Source of the DNA: Microbacterium murale
GTDB taxonomy: Bacteria > Actinomycetota > Actinomycetes > Actinomycetales > Microbacteriaceae
Length of the DNA stretch: 64,000 nucleotides
Direction of reading: 5' to 3'
NCBI RefSeq assembly: GCF_014635185.1
Contig: NZ_BMCM01000001.1
Coordinates: 1,272,166-1,336,165, forward strand
Made by a program: the position numbers and the translations under genes. Shown here piece by piece: positions 38,536 to 46,458 of this stretch. The notes beneath the pieces were generated by a model, which made no database searches, was not told the origin of the DNA, and saw only the letters and a program-made list of their open reading frames with translations. Every line of letters begins with the position of its first letter. Positions within the stretch are counted from its first letter, which is position 1.

Positions 38536-40203
38536 ATGAAGCTCAGCAGATCTCTGATCGCGATCGGCGCGATCGCGACCCTCAGCATCGGCGTGCTCGC
38601 CGGATGCTCGCCCGCCGCAGATGGCGGCGGCGGAGAATCCGGCTCGTCCACCGCCGCACTCACGATCGCCAAGCCCGACGGGGCGATCACCACAGAGTCG
38701 CACAACCCGTACCTCGGCGACTCGTCCGCATCGAAGTACGGCTACGCCAAGGTCATCTTCGAGCCGCTCGCTCTCGTGAACCCGACCGGCGATCTCGGAA
38801 CCACTCCCTGGCTCGCCGAGTCGGTCGAATGGAACGACGACTACACCGAGCTCACCGTGGTGCCGCGCAGCGGCGTCAACTGGAGCGACGGCGAGCCGTT
38901 CACCGCCGATGACATCGTGTTCACGTTCGACCAGTACCTCAGCGGCAAGCTCGCCGACTCTCAGGGACTGCACTACGAGGGCGCGACTGTCGACGGCGAC
39001 AAGGTCACGCTGAAGTTCGCCGACTCGAAGTTCACCGCCCAGTCGCGGGTGCTGCACACCCCGATCGTCCCGAAGCACATCTGGGAGAGCATCGAAGACC
39101 CCAACACCGACCCGCTCACCGGTGAGGGCCTCGCGGTGGGCACCGGCCCGTACGTGCTCGACAACTGGACCACGGAATCGGTCACCCTGACGGCGAACGA
39201 GGACTACTGGGGCGGCGAGCTCTCGGTTCCCGAGCTGCACTACGTCTCGTACGGTGACAACGCCGCCCTCACCACGGCTCTCGCATCGGGCGAGGCCGAC
39301 TGGGCCCAGGCGTTCCTGCCCCAGATCGAGGAGAGCTACCTGTCGGTCGACCCCGACAACCAGTTCCTCGTCTCGCCGACCGCCGGCGCCGGCACGCTGT
39401 TCATGAACCTGCAGACCAAGCCGTTCAACAACCCCGCGCTGCGCGAGGCCCTGGCCTGGACGATCGACCGCGACGCCTACGTCGACATCGCCCGCGAGGG
39501 TGCGAGCGAGGCCGTCTGGAACGTGACCGGTCTCGGCACGCTGCTCGCCGACGAGATCATCCCGGAGTACCAGGATGCCGAGTACTCGGTCGACGTCGAC
39601 AAGGCGAAGCAGATCCTCACGGACGCCGGCTACACCTGGAAGAGCGACAAGCTCATGGACCCCGACGGCGAAGCCGTGTCGTTCTCCGTCTCGGTTCCCG
39701 CCGGATGGAGCGACTGGAACACCGAGCAGGCACTCCTCGCCGAAGAGCTCGATGAGACCCTCGGCATCGAGGTCAAGGTCGACCAGCCCGACTGGGGCGG
39801 CTGGGACGCAGCCCGTCAGGAAGGCACCTTCCAGGCGATCATCCACTGGCTCGAGGACACCGGCAACGTGTACGGCCTGTACACCTCGACCATGGACCCG
39901 AAGTGGATCGTCGACGGCAAGGCGCAGTACAACTTCGGCCGCTTCGATGACCCCGCTGTCACCGAGGCGCTGAACACCTACGCCAACGCCTCCTCCGATG
40001 AGGAGCGCGCCGCCGCTTCGGCAGTGCTGCAGACCGCCTTCGCCGAGAATGTGCCGGCCATCCCGCTCGGCGCGCACCCCCTGCTGGGCGAGTTCAACAC
40101 CCGCAATTACGTCGGATGGCCGAGCGAGGACGACCAGTACGCGTCGGCCGACCCGACCCAGCCCGGCATCGTGCAGATCCTGACGAATCTCGAGGCGAAG
40201 TAG
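38536..40203 (+). CDS. Family 5 ABC transporter substrate-binding lipoprotein (oligosaccharide or peptide)
   Basis: A 555-aa lipoprotein with signal peptide, lipobox LAGC (Cys at residue 25) and the SBP_bac_5 fold. Markers are WLAESVEWNDDYTELTVVPR, VNWSDGEPFTADDIVFTFDQ and ALAWTIDRDAYVDIA. ATG at 38536 follows AAGGAGAAGC; an in-frame upstream start at 38419 is not needed. The family also contains cello- and other oligosaccharide receptors of Thermotoga and related bacteria. Its operon ends in a GH3 glycosidase, so a beta-linked oligosaccharide is the more likely ligand. Confidence 0.88.
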   Translation: MKLSRSLIAIGAIATLSIGVLAGCSPAADGGGGESGSSTAALTIAKPDGAITTESHNPYLGDSSASKYGYAKVIFEPLALVNPTGDLGTTPWLAESVEWNDDYTELTVVPRSGVNWSDGEPFTADDIVFTFDQYLSGKLADSQGLHYEGATVDGDKVTLKFADSKFTAQSRVLHTPIVPKHIWESIEDPNTDPLTGEGLAVGTGPYVLDNWTTESVTLTANEDYWGGELSVPELHYVSYGDNAALTTALASGEADWAQAFLPQIEESYLSVDPDNQFLVSPTAGAGTLFMNLQTKPFNNPALREALAWTIDRDAYVDIAREGASEAVWNVTGLGTLLADEIIPEYQDAEYSVDVDKAKQILTDAGYTWKSDKLMDPDGEAVSFSVSVPAGWSDWNTEQALLAEELDETLGIEVKVDQPDWGGWDAARQEGTFQAIIHWLEDTGNVYGLYTSTMDPKWIVDGKAQYNFGRFDDPAVTEALNTYANASSDEERAAASAVLQTAFAENVPAIPLGAHPLLGEFNTRNYVGWPSEDDQYASADPTQPGIVQILTNLEAK

Positions 40204-40233
40204 GGCGACGGATGCTGAGCGGAGCGACGCTTC

Positions 40234-40308
40234 GACTCGTCGCTCCGCTCCTCGCTCAACGACCCGCACGACCTGCGGGTCGTTGAGCGAGCGGAGCGAG
40301 ACGAAGTC
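40234..40308. repeat. Long inverted repeat between the binding-protein and ATPase genes
   Basis: Arms 40234-40268 and 40274-40308 are near-perfect complements with a 5-base loop (CGACC). They include GGTCGTTGAGCGAGCGGAGC on the right arm. The arms differ by only a few single-base insertions. I recognise this right-arm type from many Microbacterium-like intergenic regions, but cannot verify copy number here. It separates the binding-protein gene from the rest of the operon. Confidence 0.85.
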
Positions 40309-40338
40309 GCCTCAGTAGTCCCCAGACAAGGAACCTCC

Positions 40339-41163
40339 ATGCCAGACCCCCTGCTGTCCGTCCGCGACTTCTCGGTCGTGTACGACGTCGATCCGCCCGT
40401 CGCGGCGGTGAAGAACGTCACCCTCGAGCTGCAGCGCGGCGAGATCCTCGGCCTCGCCGGCGAGAGCGGCTGCGGCAAGACCACGCTCGCGTACGGCGTG
40501 CAGCGTCTGCTCAAGGCGCCCGCGGTGATCACGAGCGGATCCGTCGTCTTCCACGACGCCGAAGGCGACGACATCGATGTGAGCGCCCTCGGCGCGGAGC
40601 AGATGCGCCGCTTCCGCTGGGACAAGATCTCGATGGTCTTCCAGGGTGCGATGAACGCACTGAACCCCGTGACGACGATCGGTGCGCAGCTCGAGGACGT
40701 CTTCGAAGTGCACCGCCCGAACATGAGCAGGAAGCAGCGTCGAGAGGCCGTCGCAGAGCTGCTCGAGATCGTCAAGGTCGGGGCGCAGCGCGCCCGCTCG
40801 TTCCCGCATGAGCTCTCCGGCGGCATGCGCCAGCGCGTCATGATCGCCATGGCTCTGGCCCTCCGGCCGCAGCTGATGGTCATGGACGAGCCGACGACCG
40901 CGCTGGACGTGCTCGTGCAGCGCGAGATCCTCCGCCAGATCTCGCAGCTGCGCGAAGAGTTCGGCTTCTCGGTGATCTTCATCACGCACGACCTTCCGCT
41001 GCTGCTCGAGATCAGCGACCGCATCGCGATCATGCGCGAGGGCGAGATCGTCGAGATCGACACGGCCGAGCGGATCTGGAACGACCCGCAGGACGAATAC
41101 ACCAAGACGCTGCTGTCGTCATTCCCACGGCTCACCGGAGAGAAGGGGGTGGTGGTGCGATGA
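40339..41163 (+). CDS. Peptide-type ABC transporter ATP-binding protein (DppD-like), oligosaccharide operon
   Basis: A 274-aa ATPase with Walker A GESGCGKTT, Q-loop MVFQGAMNALNPV, signature LSGGMRQRVMIAMALAL, Walker B LMVMDEPTTALDV and ITHD. AAGGAACCTCC precedes the ATG. MNALNPV is the DppD/OppD subtype. It is coupled to the next ATPase by a 4-bp overlap (ATGA at 41160-41163). Confidence 0.92.
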   Translation: MPDPLLSVRDFSVVYDVDPPVAAVKNVTLELQRGEILGLAGESGCGKTTLAYGVQRLLKAPAVITSGSVVFHDAEGDDIDVSALGAEQMRRFRWDKISMVFQGAMNALNPVTTIGAQLEDVFEVHRPNMSRKQRREAVAELLEIVKVGAQRARSFPHELSGGMRQRVMIAMALALRPQLMVMDEPTTALDVLVQREILRQISQLREEFGFSVIFITHDLPLLLEISDRIAIMREGEIVEIDTAERIWNDPQDEYTKTLLSSFPRLTGEKGVVVR

Positions 41164-41960
41164 GCACTCTCGAAGTACGCCACGTCACGAAGACCTACAA
41201 CGTCCGCGGCGCCGGTCAGCTCAAGGCGCTCGACGACGTGAGCTTCACGCTCACCTCCGGCCAGACGATCGGCCTCGTCGGACAGTCCGGCAGTGGCAAG
41301 TCGACGATCGCGAAGATCCTCACCCAGCTGGAGACGCCGACCAGCGGCGAGGTGCTGCTCGACGGCACGCCGATTCCACGCCGAGGCCGAGGACTGCGGA
41401 CCTATCGGCAGCAATTGCGGATGGTCTTCCAGGACCCGTTCGCGTCCCTCAACCCGTACCACTCGATCCGCTACCACCTCGAGCGCCCGCTGCGCCTCGA
41501 CGACGTCGTCCCGAAGGGCGAGACCGAAGCAGAGGTGCGCCGGCTCCTCGAGCGGGTGCGGTTGGTTCCGGATGCCGTGATCGACCGCCGTCCTCACGAA
41601 TTGTCCGGCGGACAGCGGCAGCGCGTCGCGATCGCCCGCGCGCTCGCGTCGCGTCCCAAGATCCTCGTCGCCGACGAGCCGGTCTCGATGCTCGACGTCT
41701 CCATCCGCCTCGGCGTGCTGAACCTGCTCTCCGACCTGCAGCGCGAGGAGGGGCTGGGCGTCCTCTACATCACGCACGACCTCGCCACCGCCCGCCACTT
41801 CAGCGACGAGATCATGGTGCTCAATCAGGGGCGCATCGTCGAGCACGGTCCTGCCGACGACGTCATCCTCCGTCCGCAGGATCCGTACACGCAGGAGCTG
41901 CGCGCAGCCTCCCCCGACCCTGAACGATTCTTCGCCGACACCCGCGGAGGTGCACGATGA
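41160..41960 (+). CDS. Peptide-type ABC transporter ATP-binding protein (DppF-like), oligosaccharide operon
   Basis: A 266-aa ATPase with Walker A GQSGSGKST, Q-loop MVFQDPFASLNPYH, signature LSGGQRQRVAIARALAS, Walker B ILVADEPVSMLDV and ITHD. It pairs with the preceding DppD-like subunit as the asymmetric ATPase of the importer. Start and stop both overlap neighbouring genes by 4 bp, so stoichiometric co-translation is expected. Confidence 0.92.
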   Translation: MSTLEVRHVTKTYNVRGAGQLKALDDVSFTLTSGQTIGLVGQSGSGKSTIAKILTQLETPTSGEVLLDGTPIPRRGRGLRTYRQQLRMVFQDPFASLNPYHSIRYHLERPLRLDDVVPKGETEAEVRRLLERVRLVPDAVIDRRPHELSGGQRQRVAIARALASRPKILVADEPVSMLDVSIRLGVLNLLSDLQREEGLGVLYITHDLATARHFSDEIMVLNQGRIVEHGPADDVILRPQDPYTQELRAASPDPERFFADTRGGAR

Positions 41961-43048
41961 CCGCCGTCGAACCCCAGCTCCCCACCCTCGAGACCCGGCC
42001 GGATGCCGATGCCGTCGAGATCGGCACGACGGCGACCAAGGTCGTCGCCGGCCGGTCCCGCATCCCGTGGCGCTTCCTCGGCGGTCGCGCCGCGTTCTAT
42101 CTCTTCACGCTGTGGGCGGCGCTCACGATCAACTTCTTCCTGCCGCGCATGATGAAGGGCGACGCCGTCAGCCAGTACCTCTCGCGCAACCGCAACGTGT
42201 CGCCGGAGGCGGCCGAGGCGCTGCGTTCGCTGCTCGGGCTCGACACCGACAAGTCGCTCTTCCAGCAGTACCTCGACTACTGGGGTCTGCTGCTGCAGGG
42301 TGATCTCGGCGTCTCGCTGCTGCACGGGCTGCGCCCCGTCACCGAGGTCGTCGCCCAAGCGCTGCCGTGGACGGTGGGGCTGGTCGGCTTCGCGACCATC
42401 GTGTCCTTCCTGATCGGCACCATCGGCGGCGCTGTCATCGGATGGCGTCGGGGCAGCAGGCTCGAGTCGCTCATCCCGATCACGACCTTCCTCAGCACGA
42501 TCCCGTACTTCTGGCTCGGGTTGCTCGCGATCGCGGTGTTCTCGGTCAACCTCGGCTGGTTCCCGATCGGCAAGGCGTACGGCGTCGGCATGGCGCCCGG
42601 CTGGAACTTCGAGTTCGTCGGCCAGGTCATCCATCACGGCACTCTTCCCGCGCTGACGATCGTGATCGCCTCGCTCGGCGGATGGATGCTCGGCATGCGC
42701 AACATGATGCTCACCGTGCTCGATGAGGACTACATCACCGTCGCGCAGGCGAAGGGCATGCCGAACCAGCGGGTGCTGTGGCGCTACGCCGCCCGCAACG
42801 CCGTGCTGCCCCAGATCCAGAGCTTCGCGCTGTCGATCGGCTTCATCGTGGGCGGCACGATCGTGATGGAGATGGTCTTCAGCTATCCCGGCGTCGGCAA
42901 GCTGCTCCTGGATGCCACGAACGCGAAGGACTACGCGCTGATGCAGGGCGTCTTCCTCGTCATCACCCTGTCGGTGCTGGTGGCGAACATCCTCGCCGAC
43001 ATCGCCTACGCATTCCTCGACCCGCGCACGCGCCAGACGGAGGCCTGA
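41957..43048 (+). CDS. Peptide-type ABC permease (DppB-like), oligosaccharide operon
   Basis: A 363-aa permease with six main helices and the DppB/OppB-type N-terminal segment INFFLPRMMKGD. The EAA-type cytoplasmic loop is around YITVAQAKGMPNQRVLWRYA, followed by NAVLPQIQSFALSIG and the conserved FSYPGVGKLLLDA. About 40 residues precede the first helix. It forms the channel with the next gene. Confidence 0.9.
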   Translation: MTAVEPQLPTLETRPDADAVEIGTTATKVVAGRSRIPWRFLGGRAAFYLFTLWAALTINFFLPRMMKGDAVSQYLSRNRNVSPEAAEALRSLLGLDTDKSLFQQYLDYWGLLLQGDLGVSLLHGLRPVTEVVAQALPWTVGLVGFATIVSFLIGTIGGAVIGWRRGSRLESLIPITTFLSTIPYFWLGLLAIAVFSVNLGWFPIGKAYGVGMAPGWNFEFVGQVIHHGTLPALTIVIASLGGWMLGMRNMMLTVLDEDYITVAQAKGMPNQRVLWRYAARNAVLPQIQSFALSIGFIVGGTIVMEMVFSYPGVGKLLLDATNAKDYALMQGVFLVITLSVLVANILADIAYAFLDPRTRQTEA

Positions 43049-43051
43049 GCC

Positions 43052-44113
43052 ATGTCCACGACAGAGAAAGCCGGACGGCGCCAGGCGAGCGCTCCGGACA
43101 CGTTCCTCATCCGCACCAGTGGAGCCGGTACCGGAAACGGCGGTGAGCGCCAGAGCTTCTGGGCGAAGATCGTCTCGGCCTTCGCGATGTTCCGCAACGG
43201 CAAGTCCATCGCCGGGCTCGCGATCCTCGCGTTCTTCGTGCTGGTCGCGATCTTCGCCGACGTGCTGGCGCCGTTCTCGCCGACGAAGATCGACAACTCC
43301 GCGCGTCTGCAGCCGCCGTCGGCCGCGCATTGGCTGGGCACGACGCACATCGGTGAGGATGTGCTGAGCCAGGTCATCCACGGCACCCGCGGCGTCATCG
43401 TCGTCGGCTTCCTCGCCGCGCTGATCGCCACGGTGATCGCGATCACGGTCGGCGTGATCGCGGGGTACCTGTCCGGCTGGAAGAGCGAGGCGCTGTCGGC
43501 GCTGACGAACGTGTTCCTGGTGATCCCCGGTCTTCCGCTGATCATCATCGTCGCCTCGATGTTCGAGGACCCGCCGCTCGTGCTGATCGCCGCGGTGCTG
43601 GGCATCACGGGCTGGGCGTGGGGCGCCCGTGTGCTGCGCGCGCAGACCATGTCGCTGCGCAACCGCGACTTCGTGCAGGCCGCCCGTGCCAACGGCGAGC
43701 CCCTGCGACGCATCATCACGGTCGAAATGCTGCCGAACCTCATGGCGCTGATCGCCGCGAGCTTCGTCGGCACGGTGACCGCCGCCATCCTCGGTCTCAC
43801 GACGCTTTCGTACATCGGCGTGATCCCCGTCACCACGTACAACTGGGGCACGATCCTGAACTGGGCATCCGCCCAGGGCGCGTTCGGGCAGAACCAGTGG
43901 TGGTGGTATCTGCCGCCAGGGCTGTGCATCGCCGCGATCGGTGTCGCCCTGTCGCTGATCAACTTCGGCATCGACGAGTACGTCAACCCGCGCCTGCGCT
44001 CGGCCGGCGAACGGGCGCGCGCGATGAAGAAGAAGGGCCTGAACGTGAACGACGCGGTCACGGCCGTGCGCACCACCGACGCGGCCGCTCCGGCTGCAGA
44101 GACCAAGAAGTGA
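43052..44113 (+). CDS. Peptide-type ABC permease (DppC-like), oligosaccharide operon
   Basis: A 353-aa permease. The sequence AHWLGTTHIGEDVLSQVIHG is the hallmark DppC/OppC periplasmic entry, and RNRDFVQAARANGEPLRRII is the coupling loop. The C-terminal tail of about 40 residues is basic, then alanine-rich and lacks membrane segments. The stop shares one base with the GH3 start, which ties the glycosidase to the importer. Confidence 0.9.
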   Translation: MSTTEKAGRRQASAPDTFLIRTSGAGTGNGGERQSFWAKIVSAFAMFRNGKSIAGLAILAFFVLVAIFADVLAPFSPTKIDNSARLQPPSAAHWLGTTHIGEDVLSQVIHGTRGVIVVGFLAALIATVIAITVGVIAGYLSGWKSEALSALTNVFLVIPGLPLIIIVASMFEDPPLVLIAAVLGITGWAWGARVLRAQTMSLRNRDFVQAARANGEPLRRIITVEMLPNLMALIAASFVGTVTAAILGLTTLSYIGVIPVTTYNWGTILNWASAQGAFGQNQWWWYLPPGLCIAAIGVALSLINFGIDEYVNPRLRSAGERARAMKKKGLNVNDAVTAVRTTDAAAPAAETKK

Positions 44114-46353
44114 TGACCTCTGAGACCCTGACGCTCCCGTATCTGAATCCCGATCTGGCCGTTCCGGCGCGCGTCGCCGACCTCCTCGAACGCATGACGC
44201 TCGAGGAGAAGGTCGGGCAGATGCTGCAGCTCGACGCGCGCGACGACCTCGACGACCACGTGCTCCGTCGCATGGTCGGGTCGATCCTGCACACCTCACC
44301 GGAGCGGATCGTCGCAGCGCGCGAACTGACGCTGCAGACGCGTCTGCAGATCCCGCTGCTCGTCGGCGAAGACTGCATCCACGGTCACTCGTTCTGGCCC
44401 GGCGCGACCATCTATCCGACGCAGCTGGGGATGGCGGCCTCGTGGGATCCGTCGCTGCTGGAGAAGGCCGCCCGAGCGACCGCGGTCGAAGTCGCGGCGA
44501 CCGGCATCCACTGGACGTTCTCGCCGGTGCTCTGCATCGCCCGCGACCTGCGCTGGGGTCGTGTGAACGAGACGTTCGGAGAAGACCCGTTTCTGCTCGG
44601 AGAGCTCGCATCCGCGATGGTCCGCGGCTACCAGGGCGAAGGCCTGGAGGATCCGACGGCGATCCTCGCGACGGCCAAGCACTTCGCCGGGTACTCAGAG
44701 ACCCAGGGCGGGCGCGACGCGAGCGAGGCCGACATCTCCCGGCGGAAGCTGCGGTCGTGGTTCCTGCCGCCGTTCGAGCGCGTCGCCCGCGAGGGATGCC
44801 GCTCGTTCATGCTGGGCTATCAGAGCATGGACGGCGTGCCGATCACCCTCAACGACTGGCTTCTCAGCGATGTGCTGCGCGGCGAGTGGGGATACACCGG
44901 CACGCTCATCACCGACTGGGACAACGTCGGCCGGATGGTCTGGGAGCAGCACGTGCAGCCGGACATCACGCACGCGGCAGCTGCCGCCGTGAAGGCCGGC
45001 AACGACATGATCATGACGACGCCGGCCTTCTTCGAGGGCGCTCTGGATGCTGTCGCGCAGGGTCTGCTCGCATCGGATGCCTTCGATGCCGCAGTCGAAC
45101 GGATCCTCACGCTGAAGTTCGAGCTCGGACTGTTCGAGAACCCGCGGACGCCTGTCGACGGTCTCGAGCAGATCGTCGGGACTGCGGAGCACGCGGAACT
45201 CAACCTGGAGGTCGCGCGCCGCTCTCTCGTGCTGCTGGAGAACGACGGGAGCCTGCCGGTCTCGCCGACCGCGACAACACGCGTCGCCGTCGTCGGGCCG
45301 CTCGCCGACGATGCACAGGAGCAGCTCGGCGACTGGGCCGGCGGATCCGGCCAGGCCGGCTGGCTGGACGGGCAGCCGCGCGAGATGATCACGACCGTGC
45401 TCGACGGGTTGCGCGAGATCGCGCCGTGGGAGGTCGTGCACGCTCGCGGTGCGGACATCCTCACGCTCGAGCCGGACCCTGCGGGTGCGACGTGGCCCGA
45501 TGGGCAGCCGCGCCCTCCGGTCGTGAAGCCGTGCGCACCGGACGCTGCGCAGATCGCCGAGGCGGTCGCCGCGGCAGAGGCGGCCGACGTGTGCGTCGCC
45601 GTCGTCGGTGATGCGCAGGGCCTGTACGGCGAAGGGCGTTCGACCGCGACGCTCGAGCTGATCGGTGGCCAGAACGCGCTTCTCGACGCGCTGGTCGGCA
45701 CCGGCACGCCTGTGGTCGTGGTGCTGATGGCGTCGAAGCCGCTCGTGCTTCCGGCATCCGTATCGAGGGCCGCCGCGGTGCTGTGGGTCGCGAATCCGGG
45801 AATGCAGGGCGGGCGCGCGATCGCCGAACTGCTGACAGGGGCGATCGAGCCAACCGGCCGCCTGCCGATCTCATTCGCGCGGCATGCCGGCCAGCAGCCG
45901 ACGTACTACAACCAGATCCGCGGACAGCACGGCGACCGTTACGCCGACCTCACGCAGGCACCAGCCTGGGCGTTCGGCGAGGGGCGCTCCTACACGACCG
46001 TCTCGTACTCGGACCTCGCACTCGAGGAGGAGGCGCTCGCGGCATCCGCCACCATCGTCGCCGACGTGACGGTGACCAACACCGGCGACCGGCCGACGAT
46101 CGAGACGGTACAGGTGTACGTGCGCGACAACGTGACGAGCGTCAGCTGGACGGACAAGGAGCTCAAGGCTTACCGGCAGGTGGCTCTGGCACCGGGCGAG
46201 AGCACGCGCGTGCGGATCGAACTGCCCGTCGCCGACTGCACGATCGTGGATGCCGCCGGCGACCGCGTCGTGGAGGCAGGGGAGTTCGCCCTGCTAGTGG
46301 GCCCCAGTTCCCGCGACGACCAACTCCTCTCCGCCGAGTTCACAGTCACCTGA
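44113..46353 (+). CDS. Intracellular beta-glycosidase, glycoside hydrolase family 3
   Basis: A 746-aa three-domain GH3 enzyme without signal peptide, probably removing beta-glucosyl or similar residues from imported oligosaccharides. The TIM barrel holds the nucleophile Asp268 in LITDWDN. The alpha/beta sandwich holds a likely acid/base Glu507 in YGEGRST. A fibronectin-III-like domain ends the protein (ADVTVTNTGDRPTIETVQVY). The start ATG overlaps the permease stop by one base, although the frame is open upstream. Specificity (glucosidase versus xylosidase) is not resolvable by eye. Confidence 0.9.
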   Translation: MTSETLTLPYLNPDLAVPARVADLLERMTLEEKVGQMLQLDARDDLDDHVLRRMVGSILHTSPERIVAARELTLQTRLQIPLLVGEDCIHGHSFWPGATIYPTQLGMAASWDPSLLEKAARATAVEVAATGIHWTFSPVLCIARDLRWGRVNETFGEDPFLLGELASAMVRGYQGEGLEDPTAILATAKHFAGYSETQGGRDASEADISRRKLRSWFLPPFERVAREGCRSFMLGYQSMDGVPITLNDWLLSDVLRGEWGYTGTLITDWDNVGRMVWEQHVQPDITHAAAAAVKAGNDMIMTTPAFFEGALDAVAQGLLASDAFDAAVERILTLKFELGLFENPRTPVDGLEQIVGTAEHAELNLEVARRSLVLLENDGSLPVSPTATTRVAVVGPLADDAQEQLGDWAGGSGQAGWLDGQPREMITTVLDGLREIAPWEVVHARGADILTLEPDPAGATWPDGQPRPPVVKPCAPDAAQIAEAVAAAEAADVCVAVVGDAQGLYGEGRSTATLELIGGQNALLDALVGTGTPVVVVLMASKPLVLPASVSRAAAVLWVANPGMQGGRAIAELLTGAIEPTGRLPISFARHAGQQPTYYNQIRGQHGDRYADLTQAPAWAFGEGRSYTTVSYSDLALEEEALAASATIVADVTVTNTGDRPTIETVQVYVRDNVTSVSWTDKELKAYRQVALAPGESTRVRIELPVADCTIVDAAGDRVVEAGEFALLVGPSSRDDQLLSAEFTVT

Positions 46354-46354
46354 C

Positions 46355-46436
46355 GCCGAGGCCCCGGCTTATTGCCGAGACCCCTGGCTACCCGCGCGAA
46401 TATCCAGGGGTCTCGGCCAGAACATGGGGCCTCGGC
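46355..46436. terminator. Nested two-part inverted repeat after the GH3 gene
   Basis: Outer arms GCCGAGGCCCC (46355-46365) and GGGGCCTCGGC (46426-46436) and inner arms GCCGAGACCCCTGG (46374-46387) and CCAGGGGTCTCGGC (46404-46417) are both perfect. The element starts 2 bp after the GH3 stop and ends 22 bp before the SulP start. It probably terminates the oligosaccharide operon; no U-tract is present. Confidence 0.8.
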
Positions 46437-46458
46437 ATCAGGAATAGGGTGGACTCTC

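Noticed and set aside
41825-44611. A 928-codon open frame on the minus strand across the importer and GH3 genes
   Set aside because: Arginine-, aspartate- and histidine-rich antisense shadow of well-recognised plus-strand genes; no domain, no ribosome site.
46372-46458. N-terminal extension of the SulP transporter from an upstream ATG
   Set aside because: The extension runs through the nested inverted repeat, and the GTG at 46459 gives the normal SulP N-terminus.
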